Notes: a model not told the origin generated them from the letters alone. Counted from the first letter of the stretch, positions 1 to 8,701 are shown. The stretch is 64,000 bases of DNA from JAYPHU01 sp038127535 (GCA_038127535.1 JAYPHU010000014.1:1-64000); one strand, 5' to 3'. Numbers and translations: made by a program.

Positions 1-375
1 GCGATGCGAGAGATCGTTTCAGACTTTTAAGCTGGGTAGTTCATGCTTTCCCTCTCCGCGAGGACCCGTCAGCAGTCGTTGTTGTAGTGTAGTTGAGCAA
101 ACGCTAAATTTCCCCGCTTGAAGATGGTCTATAGCGTATATCAATAAAATCTGGTCTTGGTCGCGATTTAACGCTTACCGCCACGAGCACAAACTTGATC
201 TTAACTTTTTACGATCGTGAGATTTATTCGGATCAGAGCTTGAGAATCTCAATCCTACATTTGATTGATTAGCACCAACCACTGCCATCATATGCCGTTC
301 GGGAGGCTATTGCGGCGAAAATCCGCGAAAAGTGAGATTTAGCTAAGGACGCAGTCTGAAGCGAACCCGTCTCCG
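1..375. other. No gene seen; AT-richer flank
   Basis: No credible reading frame, RNA gene or insertion-sequence end is visible here. The base composition is visibly lower in GC than the operons that start at 1405. Together with the recombinase remnant and repeats that follow, this suggests acquired and decaying DNA. Confidence 0.5.
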
Positions 376-390
376 TTGTCTAGGCCCCAC

Positions 391-560
391 ATTCCCTATT
401 TAACAGGGAAAATACAGGGAAATTTCTCAATTTTGGCTAACCAATGTAAAATATATTGTTCCGAAAGCCGCACTCAGCAACAAATACGGAGCACATTCCC
501 TAGACCCAAAAACAGGGAATTTAGTTACATGAACAGGGAAGAAAAATTTGGGAACAGGGA
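391..560. repeat. AACAGGGAA repeat cluster at the 3' side of a recombinase remnant
   Basis: Direct copies of (A)ACAGGGA(A) begin at 402, 414, 511, 532 and 553. The last three start exactly 21 bp apart, two turns of the helix. The reverse form ATTCCCT appears at 391-397 and 495-501. A 118-codon open frame runs through the cluster, but its translation is largely the repeat read through (NREF/NREE-like units), so I do not call it a gene. The cluster lies just downstream of the recombinase pseudogene. A binding or attachment site of the former element is a reasonable inference, but unproven. Confidence 0.6.
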
Positions 561-621
561 CTCCGTGGACCTAAATCCGTTGCAGAGGTGGGCGGAAATT
601 TGTCCGCCCACGCCCGCCAAA

Positions 622-1240
622 TTAGATATCAACTGTTTCAGCAATCTCAATTTAATCGTCTACTTCGATACCAAGATAGCGGACAGTGCTCTCGATCTTC
701 GTGTGACCGAGCAATATCTGGACGGCTCTTAGGTTTCCGGTCTTCCGGTAGATGAGTTGGTACGCCGCAGCCAATGATTGCTGTAGGTACATGGATCAAG
801 ATTTATCTCTGTGACCCACTTTTCGACAAACTAGTATATTAGCGCGTGCAGATAGACTTGAGGCCTCTCCCTCGTCCAAGGAACAAGAATGGTGAGTTTA
901 GTCCCTTCCTACTATTAAGGTACGGATCAACAGCCGTTCTGGAGTGTTCCGATATTTAAAACGTTACCGGTCGACCAGTCTTCTGCCGCCTAATAGTTGC
1001 TCGTCCTTTTACATATCCATTGGGGGCTACGTCGTCGATCCGCAAGCTGACCAAATCACATCCGCGTAGTTTGCTATCAATGGCTAAGTTGAACATCGCC
1101 AGATCACGGACTCGGCCATCTAGTTGTAGACGTGCCCTGATTGCCCAGACATGTTTTGGCTTCAAAGGTGGTCTTTGGCCAACAAGTTTCCCTTTGTTCC
1201 AAGGTGTAAGGGTTTGATTTCTAGATTGAAACAGTAACAT
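622..1240 (-). pseudogene. Decayed tyrosine recombinase/integrase
   Basis: Remnant of a short (about 200 residue) phage-integrase-family recombinase. The 5' part (956-1240) reads 94 codons and includes WNKGKLVGQRPPLKPKHVW and LAIDSKLRGCDLVSLRIDD, the core-binding side of this family. An in-frame TAA follows the motif RPVTF at 953-955. Beyond it, homology continues through frameshifts: EKWVTEINLDP and SNHWLRRT in one frame, then LLGHTKIESTVRYLG in another. The last carries the HxxR-like and tyrosine region of the catalytic domain. A further in-frame TAA interrupts IEVDD/IEIAETVDI before the natural end at 622-624. With at least two stops and two frameshifts the gene cannot make an active enzyme. 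I assign the family from recalled sequence patterns. The exact donor element is unknown. Confidence 0.85.
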
Positions 1241-1404
1241 GGTCTTCCTCCATTTGAGTTAGAAAGACCTGTCAGATTACAGAGGGATCAATCCCAGATG
1301 GTAGTCCGTACCGAGGCTACCAGCGGACAAACCTGGAGGCTGGGAAAATCGTCCGCTCATGACCCATTGCAGACACCGACACTGAGATTAATGAGGCATC
1401 AGCA

Positions 1405-2295
1405 TTAAATATCAATCCGCATGTTGTCGTGAGCGAGGCGAAGTTCGCCGGTATAGGTCTCCCGGATGTCGGCGGCGACCTCATCCAGGAGCGCCGGACC
1501 GATCATTTCCTTCGGCATGTGCACGCCCATAATGTCCTTCACCACCGGATTGCAGGTGTCGTAGCTGCCGAAATGTGTGGCCACTAGGCGCTTGGCGTTA
1601 GCTTTCTCGGCGATTTCCCCCAACGCCTTCGGATAGGTGTGAGACCAGGTGCCGACCTGGACCTTCTTGCGGAACTCGATGGCGCTTTCCGGGAAGGTGC
1701 ATTCGTGGATCATCAGGTCCACGTCTTTGGAAAGCTCAATAAACCGGTCGCAGGGCGCCGTGTCGCCGCTGAAAGACACCGACTCCCCGTCAATGGTATC
1801 CATCCGCAAGCCGAAGCAAGGTGAAATCTCGGTCGGGATATGTTCCACATAGCACGCGGTGACCTTCACCAGATCATCCTCGAACACCAGACCGGGCTGG
1901 CATTCCCGCACGTCCGGCACCAGGATTTCCGTGTTTTGCCGGCGCGGGTATTGACGGCGGGCCTCGATATCCTTGGCGAAGGCCCCATCCTCAAATAGAT
2001 GGTCGATGAAGTTCTGGGTGCCTTCCGGACCGACGACCACAGGTGGCTGTTCCCGGTCACAAATCCAGGACGTCAGCAGGAAATAGGGAAAATCAATGAT
2101 GTGATCGTAATGCAGGTGCGACAGGAAGACATGATTCACTTCCGTGGGGTTGATGTTGGACTTGATCATCGAGCGCGTGGTGTTGGCTCCACAGTCGAAT
2201 AAGTAATGCCGTCCGCGAACAGTAAGAAGAATACCCGATCCGCCACGGTCGGGGTCGGGGGCGGCGGCGCTGGTGCCGAGCATAGTTACGCGCAT
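1405..2295 (-). CDS. MBL-fold metallo-hydrolase (RNase Z-like)
   Basis: A 296-residue metallo-beta-lactamase-fold hydrolase. The metal-binding motif SHLHYDH (His60, His62, Asp64, His65) is intact, with later ligands in SGDTAP and the C-terminal THFG region. The opening MLGTSAAAPDPDRGGSG resembles the RNase Z/ElaC branch, whose members include tRNA 3'-processing enzymes and many small-molecule hydrolases. No signal peptide is seen, so it should be cytoplasmic. The start is supported by AAAGGAG eight bases upstream. It follows a VOC gene on the same strand with a 36-base gap, so the two may be co-transcribed. Given its neighbours, hydrolysis of a catabolic intermediate is more likely than tRNA processing, but this is inference. 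Confidence 0.85.
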   Translation of the reverse strand: MRVTMLGTSAAAPDPDRGGSGILLTVRGRHYLFDCGANTTRSMIKSNINPTEVNHVFLSHLHYDHIIDFPYFLLTSWICDREQPPVVVGPEGTQNFIDHLFEDGAFAKDIEARRQYPRRQNTEILVPDVRECQPGLVFEDDLVKVTACYVEHIPTEISPCFGLRMDTIDGESVSFSGDTAPCDRFIELSKDVDLMIHECTFPESAIEFRKKVQVGTWSHTYPKALGEIAEKANAKRLVATHFGSYDTCNPVVKDIMGVHMPKEMIGPALLDEVAADIRETYTGELRLAHDNMRIDI

Positions 2296-2331
2296 GATGT
2301 GAACTCCTTTACTCTTCCTGTTTCTCTATAC

Positions 2332-2775
2332 TTACTGATTAGCGGTTATCTGAAACTCAATCGTGATGCCGTCGGGATGGCGTAAATAAACATTACAATT
2401 GCCGTTGGGAACCGTCAGCGGGGGGCTATACGGAACAAAGCCGCTGGGCGTGATGGCCGCCACGGCCGCCTCGATATCATCAACCTCCAACGCCAGATGA
2501 AACGCGCCGGGATCGCAGTTGCGAAGATCGGAAATCTTTCGATCGTCTTTGGTGATGTACTCCAACAACTCCAGCCGATGACCCGGCATATCCACGAAAC
2601 AAAGTTTCACTTCGGCGCCGGGAACGCCGGTCAAGTTCTCCACCATTTCTCCTTTGTGGTGGAAAATCTCTGTCGTCTCGCAGCTCAAGACATCCCTGAA
2701 GAACGAGGCTGTTGCTTCAATATCTCTGACAGTGATGCCAGTATGGTTGGTGCGTTTGATGGTAAATCCGCTCAT
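2332..2775 (-). CDS. VOC family (glyoxalase/dioxygenase-like) protein
   Basis: A 147-residue protein with the paired beta-alpha-beta-beta-beta pattern of the vicinal oxygen chelate fold: TNHTGITVRDIEATASFF near the N-terminus and GAFHLALEVDDIEAAVAAI in the second half. It ends with HPDGITIEFQ, where the glutamate is a typical metal ligand. Family members include glyoxalase I, methylmalonyl-CoA epimerase and extradiol dioxygenases. The sequence alone does not decide among them. A longer frame reaches 2823, but the ATG at 2775 has AGGAAGGA at good spacing and starts at the first conserved strand, so I chose it. Confidence 0.82.
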   Translation of the reverse strand: MSGFTIKRTNHTGITVRDIEATASFFRDVLSCETTEIFHHKGEMVENLTGVPGAEVKLCFVDMPGHRLELLEYITKDDRKISDLRNCDPGAFHLALEVDDIEAAVAAITPSGFVPYSPPLTVPNGNCNVYLRHPDGITIEFQITANQ

Positions 2776-3103
2776 CTTATCCTTCCTCAGTTCAGAAGCC
2801 CGTCCGCCATCATGCACAAACACAGATTAGTAGGAGTCTCCGTCCGCCATAAACCAAGCGCCCCGTTCAGGGCTTTTTTAATGGGTGGCGAGTGCGGCAG
2901 TCTCGTAGCCTCTATTTAATAAAAAGCGGTTCGAGCCGACGCGCGCCGGTGACCACAGGCTACGGAGCGACGCGCCTCTTCTAGCTCCGCGAGGTAATCC
3001 CTCTCCCTCCGCCAGTCAGTCTGTCCCTGAAACTCGGCCCTCTCAACCTCCCTCACGAACCTCTCGGTTCGGCTGGATTGACCCTCGCAATCCTTGCGCG
3101 GCA
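2776..3103. other. Gap with an orphan hairpin and one doubtful small ORF
   Basis: On the + strand GCCC (2860-2863), a six-base loop and GGGC (2870-2873) are followed by TTTTTT, an intrinsic-terminator shape, although no + strand gene ends nearby. On the minus strand a 62-codon frame (2916-3104) begins in a TGATG overlap with the stop of the Mo subunit. Its product is rich in Arg and Glu and matches nothing I recognise. Otherwise nothing is visible. Confidence 0.4.
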
Positions 3104-3104
3104 T
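2916..3104 (-). CDS. Doubtful 62-residue ORF coupled to the Mo subunit
   Basis: An unrecognised, highly charged 62-residue frame whose ATG shares a base with the upstream TGA stop (TGATG at 3102-3106). That arrangement is typical of translational coupling in this window, and it is the only argument for the gene. There is no conserved motif, membrane segment or cysteine pattern. Composition (12 or more Arg) could equally come from reading a GC-rich spacer. I would keep it only as a candidate. Confidence 0.2.
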   Translation of the reverse strand: MPRKDCEGQSSRTERFVREVERAEFQGQTDWRRERDYLAELEEARRSVACGHRRASARTAFY

Positions 3105-5431
3105 CAGGCCTGACCGGCGTCGATCAAATTACAGAGATATTCCGGTGTGACAGGATACCGGTCGACGGTGACGTCAAAGTCCCGAAGCGCGCTTTCGATC
3201 GCCGCGATCACGGCGTTGGCGGCGGGAATCGTACCGCCCTCGCCCGCGCCCTTTAGCCCCAGCGGATTGAGCGGTGACGGCGTCTCATGGTGGACAATGT
3301 TGATGGGCGGCATTTCCGTCGCCAACGGCAGGAGGTATTCGCCGTAGTTCACGTTCTGGGGTTGACCGCTATCGTCGTAGATCATCTCCTCGAACAGCGC
3401 GTTGCCGATCCCGTGGACAACGCCACCGATGATCTGCCCTTCCACAATCAACGGATTAAGCTTCTTACCGCAGTCGTGGGCCACACAGTAGTTCAGCAGC
3501 TTGACCTCGCCGGTACCGATGTCCACTTCGACTTCGCACACATTGGTGCCGCTGGCGTGGGGCGGTCCTTTCGACGCGTCAAACGAGGTCGCTTCCAGGC
3601 TGGCCATGTGACCGGCGGGCACGGCTACCCCGGCCATGGGCGCCAATTTCAAGGCGATCTCCCCAAGGCTGATAGTGATGTTGCTACGGCCTTTGTCGCG
3701 GACGAGGCCGTCCTCGAACACCAGATTGTCGATGTCGGTTTCCAGGACTTCGGCCGCCAGCGCGAGCGCCTTCTCCCGGATTTCGGCGGCAGCGCCAAAC
3801 GCCGCCGTGCCGATATTGACGCCGACCCGGCTGCCAATGGTGCCCACGCCTTGGGGAAACTTGCCGGTATCCCCTATGTCCACATGGATATCATCCATGT
3901 CAACGCCCAGCTCATCGGCAATGATTTGTTTAAGAACCGTCTTATGCCCCTGGCCCTGGCTGGCGGCGCCGGAACTGACATAGATTTTTCCTTTGGGGTC
4001 TACCCGGATGGTGACGCCTTCGTAGGGCCCCATCCCGGTGTCCTCAACACACGACGAAACGCCGATGCCGAGATAGCGCCCTTCCTTACGGGCCGCCTCT
4101 TGGCGGGCGGCAAAACCGTCATAGTCAGCGAGGCTCAGCGCCTTTTCCAACAGGCTGTGATAGTCGCCGCTGTCATAGGTCATGGCCCGGCCGTTAAAGT
4201 GGATCAGGCCGGTCTGGTAAGGGAAGTCGGCCTTCTCGACGAAATTACGCCGCCGGACTTCCGCCGTGTCGATCCCCAGTTCCCGGGAGACGAGTTCGAT
4301 CATCCGCTCAATGGCATAAGCGGCATTTGGCCGGCCCGCGCCGCGTACCGGTGAATTCGACACGGTGTTGGTGAACACCACGTCCTGGGTCAGATCGAGA
4401 GCCAATATTTTATAAGGCCCCGGAAACGGCGCCATCATGGTAAAGGGCAAAAGAATGCCATACGGCACATAAGCGCCATTGTCGTTCACCAGCCGTCCAC
4501 GGATCGCCTCAATACGCCCCTTTGCGGTCGCGGCGACTTCCAACTCCCACCAGGTATCGCGCTGGGTGTTTGTCGTGGTGAAATGCTCTTTCCGGTCTTC
4601 GATCCACTTGATCGGCCGTCCAAGTTTGCGCGCAGCCCAAGGGGTGATGATCTCCTCGACATAAAAGCCGGCTTTCGGGCCAAATCCCCCACCGACGTCC
4701 GGCGCGATCACCTGAATGCGGCTTTCCGGCAAATCAAACTGATTGGCCAGGCAGCGGCGCACCAGATAGGGGCATTGGGTTGCCGACCAAATGGTGAATT
4801 CATCGCCGAAGGAGTCGTGTTGCGCCACCACGCCCCGGCCTTCCATGGCATGGCAGCCGCCGCGATGTTGCAGGAATTCCGCCTTGAACACGTGCTCGGC
4901 CTTCGCAAACGCCGGCTCGACGTCGCCGTAGATGATGTTCAGTTGGGCGATCAGGTTATCCGGAGAGTCTTTGTGCGCCTTGGGGGCATCATCATCCATG
5001 GCTTCCCTGAGCCGGACGATGGGAGGCAGTGTTTCGTACTCGACCTGGATGAGCGGCAAGGCGTCCTCGGCAATATGCCTTGTTTCAGCGACAACAAACG
5101 CCACGGCTTCGCCGACGAAGCAAACCTCGTCCTTCGCTAGAGGATACGGTGTGATATCCTGGGCGATAAGCGGGTTCGGATAGGGCTGCACCTGACGCCC
5201 ATTCACCGGTTCTTCCAAATCCCGATAGGTGAAGACGGCGTGCACCCCCAGCAGCGCTTCTGCAGCGCTGGTGTCGATTGATTTGATCACGGCATGAGCA
5301 TGAGGACTGCGCAAATAAGCGCCGTGCAGCATGCCGAGGAGTTTTAGATCGTCCACATATTGGCCCCGGCCCGTGAGGAGCGCCTGATCCTCGCCCCGTT
5401 GAACTTCAGCCCCTGTAAGTCTGACACCCAT
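3104..5431 (-). CDS. Xanthine dehydrogenase family, molybdopterin-binding subunit
   Basis: Large catalytic subunit (775 residues) of a molybdenum hydroxylase, which inserts water-derived oxygen into a C-H bond of its substrate. Visible family motifs are GGGFGPK (about 247-253), PVRGAGRPNA (about 361-370) and KGAGEGG near residue 720. The last includes the glutamate that acts as base at the Mo centre. The CO dehydrogenase signature AYXCSFR is absent, so this is not form I CO dehydrogenase despite the Cox-like operon order. The frame could extend to 5488, but the ATG at 5431 has GAGGAG upstream and lies 10 bases after the 2Fe-2S gene. The Mo cofactor is expected to be molybdopterin cytosine dinucleotide. 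The substrate is unknown. Confidence 0.9.
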   Translation of the reverse strand: MGVRLTGAEVQRGEDQALLTGRGQYVDDLKLLGMLHGAYLRSPHAHAVIKSIDTSAAEALLGVHAVFTYRDLEEPVNGRQVQPYPNPLIAQDITPYPLAKDEVCFVGEAVAFVVAETRHIAEDALPLIQVEYETLPPIVRLREAMDDDAPKAHKDSPDNLIAQLNIIYGDVEPAFAKAEHVFKAEFLQHRGGCHAMEGRGVVAQHDSFGDEFTIWSATQCPYLVRRCLANQFDLPESRIQVIAPDVGGGFGPKAGFYVEEIITPWAARKLGRPIKWIEDRKEHFTTTNTQRDTWWELEVAATAKGRIEAIRGRLVNDNGAYVPYGILLPFTMMAPFPGPYKILALDLTQDVVFTNTVSNSPVRGAGRPNAAYAIERMIELVSRELGIDTAEVRRRNFVEKADFPYQTGLIHFNGRAMTYDSGDYHSLLEKALSLADYDGFAARQEAARKEGRYLGIGVSSCVEDTGMGPYEGVTIRVDPKGKIYVSSGAASQGQGHKTVLKQIIADELGVDMDDIHVDIGDTGKFPQGVGTIGSRVGVNIGTAAFGAAAEIREKALALAAEVLETDIDNLVFEDGLVRDKGRSNITISLGEIALKLAPMAGVAVPAGHMASLEATSFDASKGPPHASGTNVCEVEVDIGTGEVKLLNYCVAHDCGKKLNPLIVEGQIIGGVVHGIGNALFEEMIYDDSGQPQNVNYGEYLLPLATEMPPINIVHHETPSPLNPLGLKGAGEGGTIPAANAVIAAIESALRDFDVTVDRYPVTPEYLCNLIDAGQA

Positions 5432-5441
5432 GACCCTCTCC

Positions 5442-5921
5442 TCAGCGTCCCCGCATCTGTGACGCTGCATCAAGCGCGGCGGCCACAATGCCCTGATAGC
5501 CGGTGCACCGGCAGATATTCCCCGAGACAGCCTCCCGGATTTCCGCTTCCGTTGGATCAGGATTGTCCCGGAGATAGGCGGTCAGGGTCGTCAAAAAGCC
5601 GGGCGTGCAAAAGCCGCACTGCAAACCATGGTGTTTGCGAAACGCCGCTTGCAGGGGATTCAGCTGGTCCCCGTCAGCCAGACCTTCGATGGTGGTGATG
5701 TCTTTTCCATTCGCCTGAACGCCGAGCATCAGGCAGGATCTTACGGCCTCACCATCCACCAGGACCGTACAGGCGCCACAGGCCCCGTGTTCACACCCGA
5801 CGTGGGTACCGGTGAGATTCAATTTCTCACGCAGGATGTCGGCCAGATTGTATCGGGTTTCCACCGTTTCCGTGTACGATCTGCCGTTGACCGTTAGCGT
5901 AATCTCTCTCGTATCCGCCAT
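5442..5921 (-). CDS. Xanthine dehydrogenase family, 2Fe-2S subunit
   Basis: A 159-residue electron-transfer subunit of the molybdenum hydroxylase. The plant-ferredoxin-like cluster is bound by Cys43, Cys48, Cys51 and Cys63 (GCEHGACGACT and SC). The second cluster is bound by Cys102, Cys105, Cys137 and Cys139 (CGFCTPG and CRCTGY). All eight ligands are present, so the subunit should be functional. The ATG at 5921 is chosen because the conserved ferredoxin domain begins a few residues later. A longer frame to 6017 would overlap the FAD subunit by about 90 bases. The gene sits between the FAD and Mo subunit genes in the usual M-S-L order. Confidence 0.92.
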   Translation of the reverse strand: MADTREITLTVNGRSYTETVETRYNLADILREKLNLTGTHVGCEHGACGACTVLVDGEAVRSCLMLGVQANGKDITTIEGLADGDQLNPLQAAFRKHHGLQCGFCTPGFLTTLTAYLRDNPDPTEAEIREAVSGNICRCTGYQGIVAAALDAASQMRGR

Positions 5922-5925
5922 CGAA

Positions 5926-6792
5926 TTACTCTCCCCCGCCTGCGCGTTCGGCCGCGGAGGCCAGCGCTCGCTGGACCAGCGTGTCCGCCAGCCGCTGCCG
6001 GTAGGCCGCGCTGACATATGTATCCGACATGGCGTCGATCTCTCGGGCTTCGGCGCCGGCGGCTCTGAATGTTTCCTGATTGGCCGGTTGGCCGGCCAGG
6101 TTCCCTTCCACGTCCGTCAGACGCGTTGGTTTTACATCCGCACCCGCGACGGTAATGGCCGCCCTAGTTATCGTGTTATCGCTCAGCTCGATAAGAGCGC
6201 CGACGGCGGTGATGGCGAAATCCCCATGACGCCGGGCGAATTCCGTAAAGGCGTACCCATGCCCCTCCGGCCAAACGGGGAGAGACAGCGAAACCAGCAC
6301 CTCCTCCGGCGCGATGCTGGGCATCATGTAGGCAATGACCCATTCTTCCATGGGCACCTCCCGCTCGCCCTCTTTTCCGGCGACGGTCAGAGTTGCGCCA
6401 TAAAGGCTGGCGATCGCCGGCAACTCCGCTGACGGGTCCAAATGACAGAGGCTGCCGCCGATAGTGCCCCGGTTCCGGGTTTGAAGATGCCCGACATGGC
6501 CGAGAGCCTCTCTCATCACCGGGGCAGCGTCTTGAATCTCCGGTGCGACCAGCAAAGCCCTTTGACGGGTCATCGCCCCGATCCGAAGCGACCCATTTTC
6601 GCGCTCAACAAAATCCAACTCGGTGACGCCGTTGATATCTACCACATCGTCCGGCGCGACAAAACGCATATTCATCATCGGCATCAAGGATTGGCCACCC
6701 GCCAAAATCTTGGCGTCTTCCAGCCCGGCCATCAGATCGACGAGCTCGGTCAAGGATTGGGGATCGTGATATTTAAACGGCGCCGGTTTCAT
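5926..6792 (-). CDS. Xanthine dehydrogenase family, FAD-binding subunit
   Basis: A 288-residue CoxM-like subunit that passes electrons from the 2Fe-2S clusters through FAD to an external acceptor. FAD-binding signatures AGGQSLMPMMNMR (near the N-terminus) and RNRGTIGGSLCHLDP (middle) are intact. A 300-codon frame begins at a TTG at 6828. I prefer the ATG at 6792, where the family normally starts (MKPAPFKYHDP). That start overlaps the end of the CoxG-like gene by 20 bases, and the stop falls 4 bases before the 2Fe-2S start, so translation is probably coupled through the operon. Confidence 0.9.
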   Translation of the reverse strand: MKPAPFKYHDPQSLTELVDLMAGLEDAKILAGGQSLMPMMNMRFVAPDDVVDINGVTELDFVERENGSLRIGAMTRQRALLVAPEIQDAAPVMREALGHVGHLQTRNRGTIGGSLCHLDPSAELPAIASLYGATLTVAGKEGEREVPMEEWVIAYMMPSIAPEEVLVSLSLPVWPEGHGYAFTEFARRHGDFAITAVGALIELSDNTITRAAITVAGADVKPTRLTDVEGNLAGQPANQETFRAAGAEAREIDAMSDTYVSAAYRQRLADTLVQRALASAAERAGGGE

Positions 6793-7360
6793 TCTTGGCC
6801 TTGTCGCATCCGAATTTAAGTCGGCCAATTCCGGCCTTTACCAAGAGTTTCAATCCCGAAATTTCGCCCGCGTCAAATTCGGTGCCGTCCTCGGCGGTCA
6901 ACACGGTCGCCAAATTATCGGCGAATTCCTTGGTGAGTTCCTGCGCCACGCCTTCAATTAACCCGCTGGCGCGGCCGTATTGAGCGATTGATCCATTGAG
7001 CGTCAGATCCGTTGTTACTACGACGCGGGTGGCCGAGGCTTCTTCGACGGCGGCGTCATTATCCAGGAGCTGAAACGTAACTATGGCTTCCGCGCCGCCT
7101 CGGCCTTTTTTGTCGGCGCCGCTCGCCCGGACGCTGGCGGTGTGTGCGGCAAGATTGATCTCTATGATTTCTGCCCGGCCGGAGAAGGTGAGTTTTACAG
7201 GGCCCAGCCGAACCGCAGCCTCGCCCGCATATTTGGTATCGGCCTCCGCCTCGGTCACTGAAACGCCGGGAAGGCACGGCGCAATTAAAGGCACATCGGT
7301 CAGGACTTGCATTGCCGCATCTTTTGGCAAGGCGACGATAAATTCATTTGTCAGGATCAT
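6773..7360 (-). CDS. CoxG-like SRPBCC protein
   Basis: A 195-residue SRPBCC-fold protein of the carbon monoxide dehydrogenase subunit G family. The start MILTNEFIVALPKDAAMQVL and the motif LPGVSVTEAE are typical. CoxG proteins were described as membrane-recruitment factors for CO dehydrogenase. Relatives occur with many other Mo hydroxylases and are thought to bind small hydrophobic substrates or quinones. It is the first gene of the four-gene hydroxylase operon and is transcribed away from an ABC importer, with about 200 bases between the two. That arrangement suggests shared control of import and oxidation of one substrate. The ribosome site is weak. Confidence 0.85.
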   Translation of the reverse strand: MILTNEFIVALPKDAAMQVLTDVPLIAPCLPGVSVTEAEADTKYAGEAAVRLGPVKLTFSGRAEIIEINLAAHTASVRASGADKKGRGGAEAIVTFQLLDNDAAVEEASATRVVVTTDLTLNGSIAQYGRASGLIEGVAQELTKEFADNLATVLTAEDGTEFDAGEISGLKLLVKAGIGRLKFGCDKAKNETGAV

Positions 7361-7457
7361 GCGTCAGTATCGGAGAGGCTGGACAATGGGAACTCAGTTG
7401 GAAGGTGATGGGCGCGCCGGTGAGCTGATCTCAGAATCAACTTAATAAATTTTATCC

Positions 7458-7467
7458 ATCATATGAT
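7458..7467. promoter_or_regulatory. Palindrome in the divergent hydroxylase/ABC control region
   Basis: ATCATATGAT is a perfect 10-base palindrome in the 201-base spacer between the CoxG-like gene and the divergent ABC binding-protein gene. It lies in AT-rich DNA where both promoters must be. An operator is plausible, but a short palindrome can occur by chance and no regulator gene is adjacent. Confidence 0.25.
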
Positions 7468-7561
7468 TGTCAAACCCGGTAAACAAGTTAGACTAACCAA
7501 TCACCTCGACGATAGGTGTGTTGAAATTTTCGTCTGATTAAAACTACGGGAGGCTGAATAA

Positions 7562-8677
7562 ATGCCTAGAACTATGGATAAAATTTTCGCTGCGGGACTT
7601 ACTGCGGCTTTGGTGTCGCTGGGATCTGCTGGCGTCGCTTCCGCTCAAAGTCTTACACCGCAGGAAAAGAAACTTATCGCCGGCGCGAAATCCGAAGGCG
7701 CCGTGACCCTGATCAACCCTCTGTTTAGCGACCGCACCGGCCAACGCATGGCGGCCGCCTTTAAGAAGCGCTATGGGCTGGGTGATGGGTTCCAGTTCAA
7801 CAATCTGCGGAAGGGTACCGGTGCGACCGTGTCCCAGGTCCGTCAGGAAATCAAAGCCGGTAAGTTTACGATTGATGCCATCATGGTGAGCGCTCCCAGC
7901 TTTTTCGATGCTGGCGCAAAGCGTGGCGTGTTCCTTGAACTCGATAGCGGCTACTGGAAAGATTCTGAGCCGGTGGCCAAGGCCGCGGGGCAGTATTACA
8001 AGTATCCGTTCGTGGTCACGCCGTTGGGCTATACCTTCCAGCCGGTCTGGAATTCCGCCTGTCCCGGCATGGAGAACTTCAATGTGAGCTCCTACGCGGA
8101 CACGACAATCGCGGCGGTCAAAGGTAAGACCATCGCCTCCGAGATCACCAAGAGCACGACCTACACGAACACAGCTATCGCGCTGTCTCAGGCCGGCGCC
8201 CTTGACCTCGATAAGTTCTGGCCGGCCTTGAAGGCGACCGATCCGCTGATTGAATTCCGGACCGAACCCAAAATGCAGATGGTCATCTCCTGTCAGCGGC
8301 CGTTTGATATGTGGAACCTGGCTGGTCGCGTCTATCAGAACGTGATCAAGCAACCTGCCTTGAAGGGTAAAATTAAACTCGGATCCTACAAGGAAGGTCA
8401 GGTCATGCTCGGCAACCAGATTGCCGTCTTGAAGGGTTCCCCGCATCCAAATGCCGGTAAGTTGCTTGTTGAGTTCCTGCTTAGCAAGGAAGGATCGGAT
8501 CTGTTCGTCGAGGGTGAGGCGGTCTACAGCCTGCGCAAGGGGTACACGCCTCCGGCCGCTGCGGCGCCTTATCTGATGGATCTGAGCAAGCAAAAATTGC
8601 TTGGCATGAAGGACTGGGTCGGCTCCGCGAAGGAGATCAAACCTACCCGCGCGAAGTGGGAGAAAAACTTCCGCTAA
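7562..8677 (+). CDS. ABC transporter substrate-binding protein (Fe3+/AfuA-type class)
   Basis: A 371-residue periplasmic binding protein. Residues 1-28 form a signal peptide with an AxA cleavage site (GVASA/QS). The mature part resembles the extracellular solute-binding family that includes FbpA, AfuA and PotD, with the late motif GSPHPNAGKLLVEFLLSKEG typical of that group. The start has GGGAGG upstream. A two-domain permease and two ATPase genes follow, so this is a full importer. The ligand could be ferric iron, a sugar phosphate or another anion. The adjacent Gfo/Idh dehydrogenase and the divergent Mo hydroxylase make an organic ligand more likely, which is inference. Confidence 0.85.
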   Translation: MPRTMDKIFAAGLTAALVSLGSAGVASAQSLTPQEKKLIAGAKSEGAVTLINPLFSDRTGQRMAAAFKKRYGLGDGFQFNNLRKGTGATVSQVRQEIKAGKFTIDAIMVSAPSFFDAGAKRGVFLELDSGYWKDSEPVAKAAGQYYKYPFVVTPLGYTFQPVWNSACPGMENFNVSSYADTTIAAVKGKTIASEITKSTTYTNTAIALSQAGALDLDKFWPALKATDPLIEFRTEPKMQMVISCQRPFDMWNLAGRVYQNVIKQPALKGKIKLGSYKEGQVMLGNQIAVLKGSPHPNAGKLLVEFLLSKEGSDLFVEGEAVYSLRKGYTPPAAAAPYLMDLSKQKLLGMKDWVGSAKEIKPTRAKWEKNFR

Positions 8678-8701
8678 TCTTCCTGCTACGACATTAGAAT
8701 T

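Noticed and set aside
376..732. 118-codon + strand frame
   Set aside because: It reads through the ACAGGGA repeats and antisense of the recombinase remnant, and its translation is repeat-like.
1322..1357. AGCGGAC/GTCCGCT inverted repeat as a mobile-element end
   Set aside because: Seven-base arms 22 bases apart are too short, and no transposase or duplication is seen.
3287..4354. Long + strand frame inside the first Mo subunit
   Set aside because: Antisense reading of a conserved gene; no motif. The codon bias of GC-rich genes produces these.
3104..7360. Aerobic CO dehydrogenase
   Set aside because: Gene order and CoxG suggest it, but the CO dehydrogenase active-site signature AYXCSFR is absent.
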